Shown here: piece after piece, positions 1 through 6,876 of the stretch
Layout of the letters: each line of letters begins with the position of its first letter
How positions within the stretch are numbered: the stretch's first letter is position 1
Assembly: GCF_946222045.1 (NCBI RefSeq)
Contig: NZ_CAMILN010000022.1
Coordinates: forward strand, 1-28,029
Origin: an uncultured Peptoniphilus sp.
GTDB lineage: Bacteria; Bacillota; Clostridia; Tissierellales; Peptoniphilaceae
Direction: 5' to 3'
Length of the DNA: 28,029 nt
Translations under genes and position numbers: made by a program
Notes under the pieces: generated by a model
What the model was told of the DNA's origin: nothing
The model's input: the letters and a program-made list of their open reading frames with translations, nothing else
Database searches by the model: none

Positions 1-77
1 AAGTGACAACTTCTATATATTAGCATCTAGAAAATCATCTGTCAACTGTTTTTTTTATCTTTTTTAAATCTTTTTTC

Positions 78-113
78 TAAAAAATAACAGCTGTCTTTTT
101 CGACAACTGTTAT
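78..113 (-). terminator. Intrinsic terminator of the PF06541-type membrane protein gene
   Basis: Read on the minus strand, a 12-bp stem (102-113 with 84-95) closes over a 6-nt loop and is followed by six T. One pair is U-G in the minus RNA but C-A in the plus RNA, so the structure favours minus-strand transcription. It lies about 45 bp past the stop codon at 160. The rest of 1-159 is AT-rich and shows nothing else. Confidence 0.75.
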
Positions 114-159
114 ATATTACTATTTTATTTTTTATCTGTCAAGAACTATTTTATATTTT

Positions 160-960
160 TTAATTTCTAGAGTATTGGTCTCTGATCCTATCTCTTAATT
201 CTTCTATGTCCCTTTGTCTTTCTTCTATTTTGTTAGTTAGGTTAGGGAAGGATTTTAAAATTCGCTTCTCTTTTATTAGTTCTCTTCTTTCTCTTAACTC
301 TTTAATCCTATTTTCTAATTCAATATACTCCCTAGTCTTCTTTAGCTCTTCTTGTCTATTTTCAATTTGAAGGGTCTTGTCATATACTCTTTCTCCAATA
401 CTATCTGATACCTTCCTAATGTCTTGAGAGATTTTTTCTATCGCTCTAAATTCTTTATTTAAACCTACAAGTGTATTGATAGTAGCAATTAGATCTATTG
501 TCATAATTATTACTATAACTACCCCAGTATAAGTTAAGGCGACCTCTGGTATTATTCCCACGAGTCTTCTTATAATTGGATGAACTACTTCATAAAGTAA
601 AAAGCAAAATACTCCCCATATTATAGAAAACTCTAAACATATGTAGCCTCCTATATTTAACTTTTTCTTTGAATAGTCCCACCATCTTTCATGAAAAATC
701 TTCTCTAATAGGAAGCCCGCAATAAATTCTATTAAACTTGCAATGAAAATGGACCCTAAGAATAGGATCAGCTTACTCTTTTCTCCTATGTCAGTTAGAA
801 AAAATATTACTGCTATGGCGCCAAATCCATAGATGGGACAGTAGGGTCCTGCCAAGAAGCCTCTATTTATAAATCTTCCCTTGGTAACTGTGTGATAAGA
901 TACTTCTATTACCCAACCAACAAAGGCGTAGATAAAAAAATAAATTAAATAGTCTCTCAT
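160..960 (-). CDS. Putative ABC-transporter type IV / CmpB-like membrane protein (PF06541-type)
   Basis: Multi-pass membrane protein of 266 residues. The N-terminus (FIYAFVGWVIEVSYHT, then NRGFLAGPYCPIYGFG) is the signature of the PF06541 family, annotated as putative ABC transporter permease although a transport role is unproven. About five hydrophobic segments fill residues 1-165. The last 100 residues are a charged Lys/Glu/Arg-rich helical tail, probably a cytoplasmic coiled coil. ATG start with an AGAGGAAG ribosome site. It lies downstream of the LacI/LuxR operon but is separated from it by a terminator at 984-1014, leaving little room for its own promoter, so read-through or a promoter overlapping that terminator is likely. 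Function unknown. Confidence 0.8.
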   Translation of the reverse strand: MRDYLIYFFIYAFVGWVIEVSYHTVTKGRFINRGFLAGPYCPIYGFGAIAVIFFLTDIGEKSKLILFLGSIFIASLIEFIAGFLLEKIFHERWWDYSKKKLNIGGYICLEFSIIWGVFCFLLYEVVHPIIRRLVGIIPEVALTYTGVVIVIIMTIDLIATINTLVGLNKEFRAIEKISQDIRKVSDSIGERVYDKTLQIENRQEELKKTREYIELENRIKELRERRELIKEKRILKSFPNLTNKIEERQRDIEELRDRIRDQYSRN

Positions 961-983
961 TTCTTCCTCTTTCTAATTTTATA

Positions 984-1014
984 TAAAAAAATATGTTAGC
1001 CTAACTAACATATT
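984..1014 (-). terminator. Intrinsic terminator of the dagK-lacI-luxR operon
   Basis: A perfect 10-bp stem (1005-1014 with 990-999, loop 1000-1004) is followed by seven T on the minus strand. It lies 9 bp after the stop of the LuxR-type gene. Confidence 0.85.
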
Positions 1015-1022
1015 ATAAACTA

Positions 1023-1550
1023 TTAATATTTGATTTGCCCATAATTTTTTATAATTTCTTTCCTTCCACTTACCCCAAGTTTTTTATAGACAAGGGTTAG
1101 ATTATTTTTTATTGTCTTTTCGCTGATGTAAATCTCCCTAGAAATCTCTTTGTTGGTTTTACCCGAGATTATTTCTTCTAGGAGTTTCTTCTCTCTCTTA
1201 TTAAGTGTTTTTAGTTTTTCAAACTTATTGTTCCTATCACTTCTTAATTTTTTTAAACTTTCTTCTATATATATGTGTCCCCTAAGTGTTTTATCTATTC
1301 CATCTCTTACTTCTTCTCCTGAAGCTCCAAGACTTAAAAGAGAACAATCCACTACTAAGGGTAGATCTCTACCATCTATTAACCTAATTTTTTCTACCTC
1401 AAGTTTCTCCAATTCCTTGTCCTGAAAGATCAAGATATCAAAATCTTTTTCTTTGTCTTTATAAAAATCAAGGACTTCATATCCTTCTAGGATATCTTGA
1501 AGCCCTCTCTTTATAATTTCACTTTTTGTCTCTATAGAAACTCTTATCAT
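1023..1550 (-). CDS. LuxR-type DNA-binding protein with a degenerate receiver domain
   Basis: 175 residues. The C-terminal part (about 115-170) is a clear LuxR/NarL helix-turn-helix: LNKREKKLLEEI, then KTNKEISREIYISEKTIKNN and LTLVYKKLGV. The N-terminal 100 residues have the hydrophobic pattern of a receiver but lack its chemistry: the acidic pair near the N-terminus is replaced (VSIETKS), and the residue aligned with the phospho-acceptor Asp is Gln43 in DILIFQDKE, with Asp44 beside it. It may therefore work without phosphorylation. The ATG overlaps the stop of the LacI-type gene (ATGA), indicating translational coupling. No sensor kinase is adjacent. The target genes are unknown. Confidence 0.85.
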   Translation of the reverse strand: MIRVSIETKSEIIKRGLQDILEGYEVLDFYKDKEKDFDILIFQDKELEKLEVEKIRLIDGRDLPLVVDCSLLSLGASGEEVRDGIDKTLRGHIYIEESLKKLRSDRNNKFEKLKTLNKREKKLLEEIISGKTNKEISREIYISEKTIKNNLTLVYKKLGVSGRKEIIKNYGQIKY

Positions 1551-2557
1551 TTTAATTCCTTTACACTTTCTCTTTCAAGAATTTGTGAAGGAAGCACAAG
1601 ATTTTCTGATAGGTCGCTTTCTTTCTTGTCAATTTTCTTTAGGATTTTCCTAATTGAAACTGCTCCTATGTCATAGTAAGGAACTTTTACTGTTGTAAGC
1701 TTTGGTCTATAGATATCTGATATATAGGATCCGCCGAAGCCTGTAACTGATATATCATCTGGAGTCTTGTAACCATTATCTAGTAGCATATTCATTAGAT
1801 GGATGGCAATTGTATCATAGGATGTAAAGAAAGCCGTAATATTTTCTCTCTTTACAGTATCAAGAATGTTTTCTTTTTCATCTTCTATGTCACTTGCTTC
1901 TAAGCCTTCAACAAGTAGGTTTACCTTATTTAAGCCTGCTTCTTCCATAGCTCTGTTGTAGCCTTCAATTTTTTTCTTTTCAAAAGTCCTGTCATAGTCT
2001 CTTCTAATAGCAAGGGATACAATATTCTTGTGGCCCTTTTCTATTAAAAGTTTTACCATTTCATAAGATGCCTTTTCATAGTCTATTTCTGTGGAGAATC
2101 TTTCGATTTCATAGAAGTTTGAGATTATTACATAGGGAATCTTGCTCTCTTCAAGCTTATATTCAAGTTTAGGGTTGTGTAAGTTTGATATTACAATAAT
2201 ACCTTCAACTTGTTTTTGAGCTAAAAGGTTGGCAAACTTCATTTCTGATTCAACGTCACCATAAGAGCTTGATAGGAGTATGTCGTATTTATACATTCTT
2301 CCAATTTCTTCAACCCCTCTTAGGATTTGTGAAATAAAATTGGATCCAATGTCTTCTACAATTACACCAATTAAATTAGATTTTTTCGTAACTAAACTTC
2401 TCGCAACTTCGTTTGGTTTATAATCCAATACGTCAATAGCGTGTAGGACTCTTCTTCGTGCCTCAGGGCTAACAGGTTTTGAGTCATTTATTACCCTTGA
2501 TACTGTAGAAATTGACACATCTGCCATTTTTGCTACGTCTTTAATTGTAGATGCCAT
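1547..2557 (-). CDS. LacI/CcpA-family transcriptional regulator
   Basis: 336 residues, the usual LacI-family length. The N-terminal helix-turn-helix (TIKDVAKMADVSISTVSRVI, residues 4-23) and hinge (NEVARSLVTKKS) precede a periplasmic-binding-protein-like core. The segment LRGVEEIGRMYKYDILLSSS resembles CcpA closely, so a role in carbon regulation is possible. No sugar genes are adjacent, so the effector cannot be read from context. ATG start with AAGGAGG; the stop codon of the lipid kinase gene touches this ribosome site, so the two genes are one transcript. Whether it binds HPr-Ser-P, as CcpA does, cannot be judged here. Confidence 0.88.
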   Translation of the reverse strand: MASTIKDVAKMADVSISTVSRVINDSKPVSPEARRRVLHAIDVLDYKPNEVARSLVTKKSNLIGVIVEDIGSNFISQILRGVEEIGRMYKYDILLSSSYGDVESEMKFANLLAQKQVEGIIVISNLHNPKLEYKLEESKIPYVIISNFYEIERFSTEIDYEKASYEMVKLLIEKGHKNIVSLAIRRDYDRTFEKKKIEGYNRAMEEAGLNKVNLLVEGLEASDIEDEKENILDTVKRENITAFFTSYDTIAIHLMNMLLDNGYKTPDDISVTGFGGSYISDIYRPKLTTVKVPYYDIGAVSIRKILKKIDKKESDLSENLVLPSQILERESVKELK

Positions 2558-2567
2558 AGATTCCTCC

Positions 2568-3461
2568 TTATGGTACTATTATTTTTAATTTATTTTCTAA
2601 AACTTTAAAAGTCATGGGAAGTGTTGAAGCTTTCTCACCATCAACATCGATTGTGAGATCTTCATCACTAGATATTTTTATATTTTTTGTCTTTAAGTAC
2701 ATTACCTTGTTATGATCCACATGCCTTCCACCCATCAGTGAGGTGAAAAGTTCTGGAACATCAGAAATCCTAATTCCCTTAAAAATCAGAACGTCTAGGT
2801 AGCCATCTGAAATATCAGCCAGAGGCGCCATCCTTTTAAAACCTCCTACAGAAGTAGAGTTGGTTATTAAGAATAAAAGTCCTTCTACTTTCCCAGTAAA
2901 TTCTTCACTTTCTATATAAAAGTTTAAACTCTTTTGATTTTTTAAAATCCTTTCTTCTAAAAGGACCCTTGCTCCCTCAAGATAGTAAGCCATATTCCCT
3001 AGACTTGCCTTTTTTTCAGCTGGAACAGTGTAGGCAATTTCTGTGAGCATTCCTCCTGCAGCAACATTTATAAAGGCCCTTTCGCCAGCAAGTCCAAGAT
3101 CAATTGTCCTAGTCTTGAAATTTTTTATCATCTTGTAGAAAGCGTTGGGAGAAGTAGGAAGCCTTTGGGCATTGGCAAAGTCATTTACCGTACCACTTTG
3201 TAGAATTCCAAGAGGTGTATCCCTTCCTGATAGGTAAATCCCATTTACAACTTCATTTACCGTGCCGTCGCCGCCACTACAAATTACAAAATCCTCACCA
3301 GAATAGTTGTAGGCAAACCTAGTGCCATCCCCTTCTTGGTGGGTAAATAGGAGTTCAATCTCATACTTATCCTTGCTCATTAATTTTATAAGTTCTAGAA
3401 TTTTGTTTAGTGCTGTTCCCCTACCTGAATTGGGATTGACAATGATCTTTACTCTTTTCAT
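2568..3461 (-). CDS. YegS/DagK-family lipid kinase (diacylglycerol kinase-like)
   Basis: 297 residues, typical of the soluble DagK/YegS family that phosphorylates diacylglycerol or related lipids with ATP. The nucleotide-binding motif SGGDGTVNEVVNG is at residues 62-74, preceded by IIVNPNSGRG near the N-terminus. LGILQSGTVNDFA and the C-terminal GYLDVLIFKG also fit the fold. In Firmicutes such an enzyme recycles diacylglycerol released during lipoteichoic acid synthesis; that role is inferred here. It is the first gene of the kinase/LacI/LuxR operon. A terminator for the upstream gene pair lies only about 24 bp before its ATG. Confidence 0.88.
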   Translation of the reverse strand: MKRVKIIVNPNSGRGTALNKILELIKLMSKDKYEIELLFTHQEGDGTRFAYNYSGEDFVICSGGDGTVNEVVNGIYLSGRDTPLGILQSGTVNDFANAQRLPTSPNAFYKMIKNFKTRTIDLGLAGERAFINVAAGGMLTEIAYTVPAEKKASLGNMAYYLEGARVLLEERILKNQKSLNFYIESEEFTGKVEGLLFLITNSTSVGGFKRMAPLADISDGYLDVLIFKGIRISDVPELFTSLMGGRHVDHNKVMYLKTKNIKISSDEDLTIDVDGEKASTLPMTFKVLENKLKIIVP

Positions 3462-3484
3462 CTTTTCCTCTCGTCTTACTTATA

Positions 3485-3517
3485 AAAATAAAAGGAGACG
3501 AAGAATAACTCCGTCCC
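3485..3517 (-). terminator. Intrinsic terminator of the ytxH/DUF948 pair
   Basis: On the minus strand a 9-bp stem with two G-U pairs (3509-3517 with 3495-3503, loop 3504-3508) runs into CTTTTATTTTT. It follows the stop at 3522 directly. Confidence 0.65.
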
Positions 3518-3521
3518 TAGA

Positions 3522-4016
3522 TTATCTTAGAAAGACTTCTTTTAAAGCCTTTGCAACTTCTTTTAAAATATAAAAATAGTCGATGGCGTTATTTGAACTA
3601 AGTGAAATAGTTTTTGCTGTATCAGAAATAACGTCTGATATATTCATAACTGTATTTGATACCCTATAAGAAGTATCATCGACTTGTCTTGTAATACCAT
3701 TAACTGTGTCTGAAACAGAACCAACAGTTGATACAAGTCTTGCGACTTCTGGTTTCACATCATTTACAAGATTTGTAGCGTCAGTTGAAATTGCGTTCAC
3801 ATTGTCAGAAATATCCTTGGCATTATCCATAATGGAAGGGACAGTCTTTATAGTGTGATCAATTTCTCCTTGGTTTCTCTCAACAATTTCATTAACATTT
3901 TTTAAAATTTTAAATACATTAATTAGAACTAGAAATAGTGCAACAAGTGCAGCTATACCAGCTACGTAAAGTAGGAAACTAAGTAGGCCACCTATAGTAA
4001 ATGCTTGATCTAACAT
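3522..4016 (-). CDS. DUF948-like membrane-anchored coiled-coil protein
   Basis: 164 residues. One N-terminal transmembrane helix (about 12-37, FLLYVAGIAALVALFLVLIN) is followed by a long polar helical region rich in Asp, Asn, Ser, Thr and Val with regular hydrophobic spacing, typical of DUF948 proteins. Such proteins are often encoded next to YtxH-domain proteins, as here (17 bp downstream of ytxH). ATG start with an AGGAGG site. The topology suggests a cytoplasmic or surface coiled coil tethered to the membrane. Molecular role unknown. Confidence 0.75.
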   Translation of the reverse strand: MLDQAFTIGGLLSFLLYVAGIAALVALFLVLINVFKILKNVNEIVERNQGEIDHTIKTVPSIMDNAKDISDNVNAISTDATNLVNDVKPEVARLVSTVGSVSDTVNGITRQVDDTSYRVSNTVMNISDVISDTAKTISLSSNNAIDYFYILKEVAKALKEVFLR

Positions 4017-4033
4017 CTTCTATACCTCCTATC

Positions 4034-4591
4034 TTATTTTCTTTTTTCTTTTTCTACCTTGTCTTTTGTTTCTTCAACAGAATCTTTTACATTTTCAGCA
4101 GATTTTTTTGCTTCTCTTTTAACGTCTTTTGCGCCTTCTTTTACTTCATCTTTAACGTCTTCTGCAGTATCTTTAACTTCTTCTGTTGTGTTTTTTACAT
4201 CGTGTTTAACATCTTCAGCTCCAGCTCTAACAACTTCTCCAATTGCTTTAGCTTTTGCCTTAGCTACTTCAACATCTTCGTCAAATTCATATTTTTTAAG
4301 TGTAGCCTTATCTCTTAAGTCAGCATAAGTTTTTTTAGCTTGTTCGCCAGCTTGGTAAGCCTTGAATTCAATAGTATCCTTAGCATCGTTAGCTGCATTT
4401 AGAGCTTGGTTTGCTGCTTCTTTAGATTTGTTAGCAATATCTTCACGAGTTTTTTTACCTTCTTGAGGTGCAAAAAGAATTCCACCAAGAGCTCCTAGTG
4501 CAAGACCAGTACCAACCTTAGAAATTTCTCTAAGTCTTCTTCTTCTAACTGCTTGGTTTCTCTTTTCTTCTAAATAATCAAATAGTCCCAT
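4034..4591 (-). CDS. YtxH domain-containing protein with LEA-like 11-mer repeats
   Basis: 185 residues. Residues 26-50 contain the short hydrophobic YtxH signature (GLALGALGGILFAPQEGKKT). After this comes an Ala/Lys/Asp/Glu-rich helix. Residues 125-175 form near-repeats of AEDVKxxVKxx: 125-135, a 7-residue unit 136-142, then 143-153, 154-164 and 165-175. This 11-residue periodicity resembles group 3 LEA proteins. YtxH proteins are often linked to general stress, but no stress promoter is convincing upstream. ATG with AAGGAG; co-transcribed with the DUF948-like gene. Confidence 0.82.
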   Translation of the reverse strand: MGLFDYLEEKRNQAVRRRRLREISKVGTGLALGALGGILFAPQEGKKTREDIANKSKEAANQALNAANDAKDTIEFKAYQAGEQAKKTYADLRDKATLKKYEFDEDVEVAKAKAKAIGEVVRAGAEDVKHDVKNTTEEVKDTAEDVKDEVKEGAKDVKREAKKSAENVKDSVEETKDKVEKEKRK

Positions 4592-4703
4592 AATAATTCT
4601 CCTTATATAATTTATTTGTTAATATTTTACCCCTTAAAGCTTAATTCAATCACATTAAACCATAATTTTTAGAAATAAAATAATAAAAAATCAAAATAAT
4701 AGT

Positions 4704-4890
4704 AAAAACCGCAATGCCGTTACCTAGTTAATTCACACCCGCCAGTTACCATGGTGGGTAAAAAAACTTGATAGCGCATTCTGACTTCCGCTCAAAGACG
4801 GCTTGTCATAGGACGCTGATACACAGTTTCCCGTGTTAAATTTGTCGGTTGAATTAAGTAGGCATTCCTCGAACATCGCAGAATTTACTT
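4704..4890 (-). ncRNA. ssrS: 6S RNA, regulator of RNA polymerase
   Basis: The minus-strand transcript starts with CUGCGAUGUUCG and ends with ACGGCAUUGCGGUUUUU, the closing-stem hallmarks of 6S RNA; the outer 8 bp pair perfectly. A second arm pairs UUAAUUC (just inside the 5' side) with GAAUUAA on the 3' side. The 3' half carries an internal hairpin starting ACCCACCAUGG, as expected near the central bubble of Firmicutes 6S RNAs, and the middle has an apical CCG/CGG hairpin. Length is about 187 nt, like B. subtilis 6S-1. 6S RNA mimics an open promoter and sequesters the housekeeping holoenzyme. The 3' end is inferred from the U-run and the 5' end from the promoter; each may be off by a few bases. 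Confidence 0.85.
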
Positions 4891-4896
4891 AAGTAA

Positions 4897-4925
4897 ATTA
4901 TAACTCAATGAAAGGGTTTTTTCAA
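4897..4925 (-). promoter_or_regulatory. Sigma-A promoter of the 6S RNA gene
   Basis: TTGAAA (4925-4920), a 17-bp spacer, then TATAAT (4902-4897) on the minus strand. The predicted start is about 4890. The -35 box overlaps the TGA stop of the pseudouridine synthase gene. Confidence 0.8.
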
Positions 4926-5818
4926 TAAACTTCGGGAAAAAGAGGAAAATCCTCGGGTAGTTTAGCAAAAACTTCCAAGTCCTTATTAGTCCTTGGTAGC
5001 TTAAACTTTAGAGAATAAGAGTGAAGAGCCTGCCTATTAATAAGATCTGACTTAGACCCATAGAGCCCATCACCAAGAATTGGATGACCAAGATGAGCCA
5101 TGTGAACCCTAATCTGATGAGTCCTTCCTGTGTGAAGAGTCAAAAGGACTAGGCTCATATTTTTATGCTCACCCACAACCTTATAAGAAGTTAGAGATTT
5201 TTTACCAATTACATAATTAACTTCACGCCTTATTCCATCTTCACTTGTGGCAATTGGCCCATCAATTATTCCTTCTTTTTCATCTAAAATTCCTTCCACA
5301 ATAGCAAGATATTTTTTCTCAACCCCATCTTTGAAGTCGCTTGAGATTTTATCTTGGGCAAAAGAATTTTTAGCAGCAACAACAAGGCCTGAAGTGTCCC
5401 TGTCAAGCCTATTGACAAACCTGACCTTCCTCTTTAATCCCTGATCTTTGAAATATCCCAAGAGATAGTTTAAGAGAGTCCCATCTGCATCGTCCTTTGC
5501 TGTGTGAGTCACCATAAAAGGTTCTTTATTTACAATTACAAGGTCATCGTCTTCATAAACTATGTCAAGGTCCTTATGTTCTACAGCTCCATTGGGGTCT
5601 TCATCTTCAAACCTAAGGGAAATAATATCTCCCTTCTTTAAAAATTTATTTTTCTTATTTAATCTTGAGTTTAAGTAAATATTTCCACTCTTAACAGACC
5701 TTCTTATAAGTCGGGAAGAAAGACCTCTCTCCTTTAAAAAATCATTTACCTTAATTTTATCTTTTGAATTTCCATTGAATTTGAAATTTAAAAAATCTCT
5801 GGAATTTAATCTATACAT
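4922..5818 (-). CDS. RluA-family rRNA pseudouridine synthase (RluD/YlyB-like)
   Basis: 298 residues. An S4 RNA-binding domain (about 24-75) precedes the RluA catalytic domain. The active-site motif is NRLDRDTSGLVVAAK with catalytic Asp139; THQIRVHMAHLGHPILGD near the C-terminus is also diagnostic. The enzyme isomerises uridine to pseudouridine in RNA, probably 23S rRNA; the exact sites cannot be assigned from sequence. ATG start with an AGAGGTG site. It stands divergent from nadK, and its last codon and stop double as the -35 box of the 6S RNA promoter. Confidence 0.9.
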   Translation of the reverse strand: MYRLNSRDFLNFKFNGNSKDKIKVNDFLKERGLSSRLIRRSVKSGNIYLNSRLNKKNKFLKKGDIISLRFEDEDPNGAVEHKDLDIVYEDDDLVIVNKEPFMVTHTAKDDADGTLLNYLLGYFKDQGLKRKVRFVNRLDRDTSGLVVAAKNSFAQDKISSDFKDGVEKKYLAIVEGILDEKEGIIDGPIATSEDGIRREVNYVIGKKSLTSYKVVGEHKNMSLVLLTLHTGRTHQIRVHMAHLGHPILGDGLYGSKSDLINRQALHSYSLKFKLPRTNKDLEVFAKLPEDFPLFPEVY

Positions 5819-5828
5819 TTTACACCTC

Positions 5829-5857
5829 TAGTCAAGGGAAGTTTATTCGTTTATAAT
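5829..5857 (+). promoter_or_regulatory. Probable nadK promoter
   Basis: TAGTCA (5829-5834), a 17-bp spacer and a consensus TATAAT (5852-5857) on the plus strand, ending 36 bp before the nadK start codon. The -35 box is only a partial match. Confidence 0.5.
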
Positions 5858-5893
5858 ATAAATAATGATACAAAAAATCAAGGGGGTTTAGTC

Positions 5894-6694
5894 TTGTCAA
5901 AAATTATAAACATACTGACTAATGCAAATTATGAATCTAAAAAAACAGCAAATAATTTGCACAAGCTTTTAACAAAATATGGATATGAACCCTTTAATGG
6001 TTTCAAAAAAAATGCTGAGCTTTCTATTTGTATTGGAGGCGACGGTTCTTTTATAAAGGCCATTCACAAGAATGACTTCCCAGATATGCCCTTCGTGGGA
6101 ATAAATACTGGTCATCTAGGTTTTTATCAAGAGATAAAACCTGAAGAAGTTGAAGAATTTGTCAAAGATTATAAAAATGGCAACTACAAGGTTGACGACA
6201 TCAAACTAATAAGGTCTGACATCTACACCAAAAACAAGGTCTACAAGTTTTATTCAGTCAATGAAGTTGTACTAAAGGCTGCCCATTCAAAGACAATTCA
6301 CATGAATGTCTTTATAGATAGGAACCACGTAGAAAAATTTTCTGGTGACGGCATCCTAGTTTCCACTCCAACAGGTTCAACTGCCTACAACTTTTCTTCT
6401 GGAGGTGCCATAGTCTACCCAAGCCTTCACGTCTTGCAGATGACTCCCATCTCTCCAGTGAATTCAGCCGCTTACAGATCTCTTGGCTCATCAGTTATAG
6501 TTCCAGGAGCCCACACAATTTCACTAGTTGTTGAAAAGAGGTACAAGGATTCCAACCTGCTCTTAGTTGACGGGTCAGAATATTTCTTTAACAACCTGCA
6601 CAGGGTCAACATTAGACTCTCAAACAAGACAATAAAAAAACTTGTCTTCTCAAATAATTCCTATTGGGATAATTTAAAAGACAAGTTCCTATAA
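5894..6694 (+). CDS. nadK: NAD kinase
   Basis: 266 residues, the usual length for Gram-positive NAD kinases, which phosphorylate NAD+ to NADP+ with ATP or polyphosphate. The GGDG motif is at 48-51 (SICIGGDGSF), NTGHLGFYQ at 71-79, and the conserved DGILVSTPTGSTAYN at 152-166. The start is TTG at 5894, with AGGGGG 7 bp upstream; no ATG fits better. It is a single-gene plus-strand unit with its own promoter and terminator. Confidence 0.95.
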   Translation: MSKIINILTNANYESKKTANNLHKLLTKYGYEPFNGFKKNAELSICIGGDGSFIKAIHKNDFPDMPFVGINTGHLGFYQEIKPEEVEEFVKDYKNGNYKVDDIKLIRSDIYTKNKVYKFYSVNEVVLKAAHSKTIHMNVFIDRNHVEKFSGDGILVSTPTGSTAYNFSSGGAIVYPSLHVLQMTPISPVNSAAYRSLGSSVIVPGAHTISLVVEKRYKDSNLLLVDGSEYFFNNLHRVNIRLSNKTIKKLVFSNNSYWDNLKDKFL

Positions 6695-6698
6695 GATT

Positions 6699-6730
6699 AG
6701 TCCTAGGTAACAGCCTAGGACTTTTTTATT
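6699..6730 (+). terminator. nadK intrinsic terminator
   Basis: A perfect 9-bp stem (6699-6707 with 6714-6722), 6-nt loop and T-run, 5 bp after the nadK stop. Confidence 0.92.
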
Positions 6731-6825
6731 TTTTTAATTTGTCAAAATCTTTTGCTTCTGACTTATAATTTTTTTAATTAAAAGCTCTTACAAAAATATC
6801 TCGCAAGAACTTTATTTATAAAGTT

Positions 6826-6872
6826 TACAAAAAAATCTCACCCAAGCTTACAAGCCTAATGGATGAGATTTT
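6826..6872 (-). terminator. Terminator of the glnN-pyrG operon, possibly bidirectional
   Basis: Minus-strand stem: AATCTCATCC (6870-6861) pairs with GGGTGAGATT (6843-6834), one G-U pair, followed by a T-run. T-rich sequence also follows on the plus strand. It begins 5 bp past the pyrG stop. Confidence 0.85.
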
Positions 6873-6876
6873 ATTT

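Noticed and set aside
4704..4890. tmRNA, RNase P RNA or a riboswitch
   Set aside because: There is no tRNA-like end, tag frame or P4 motif, and no downstream gene that a riboswitch could control within reach; the end motifs fit 6S RNA.
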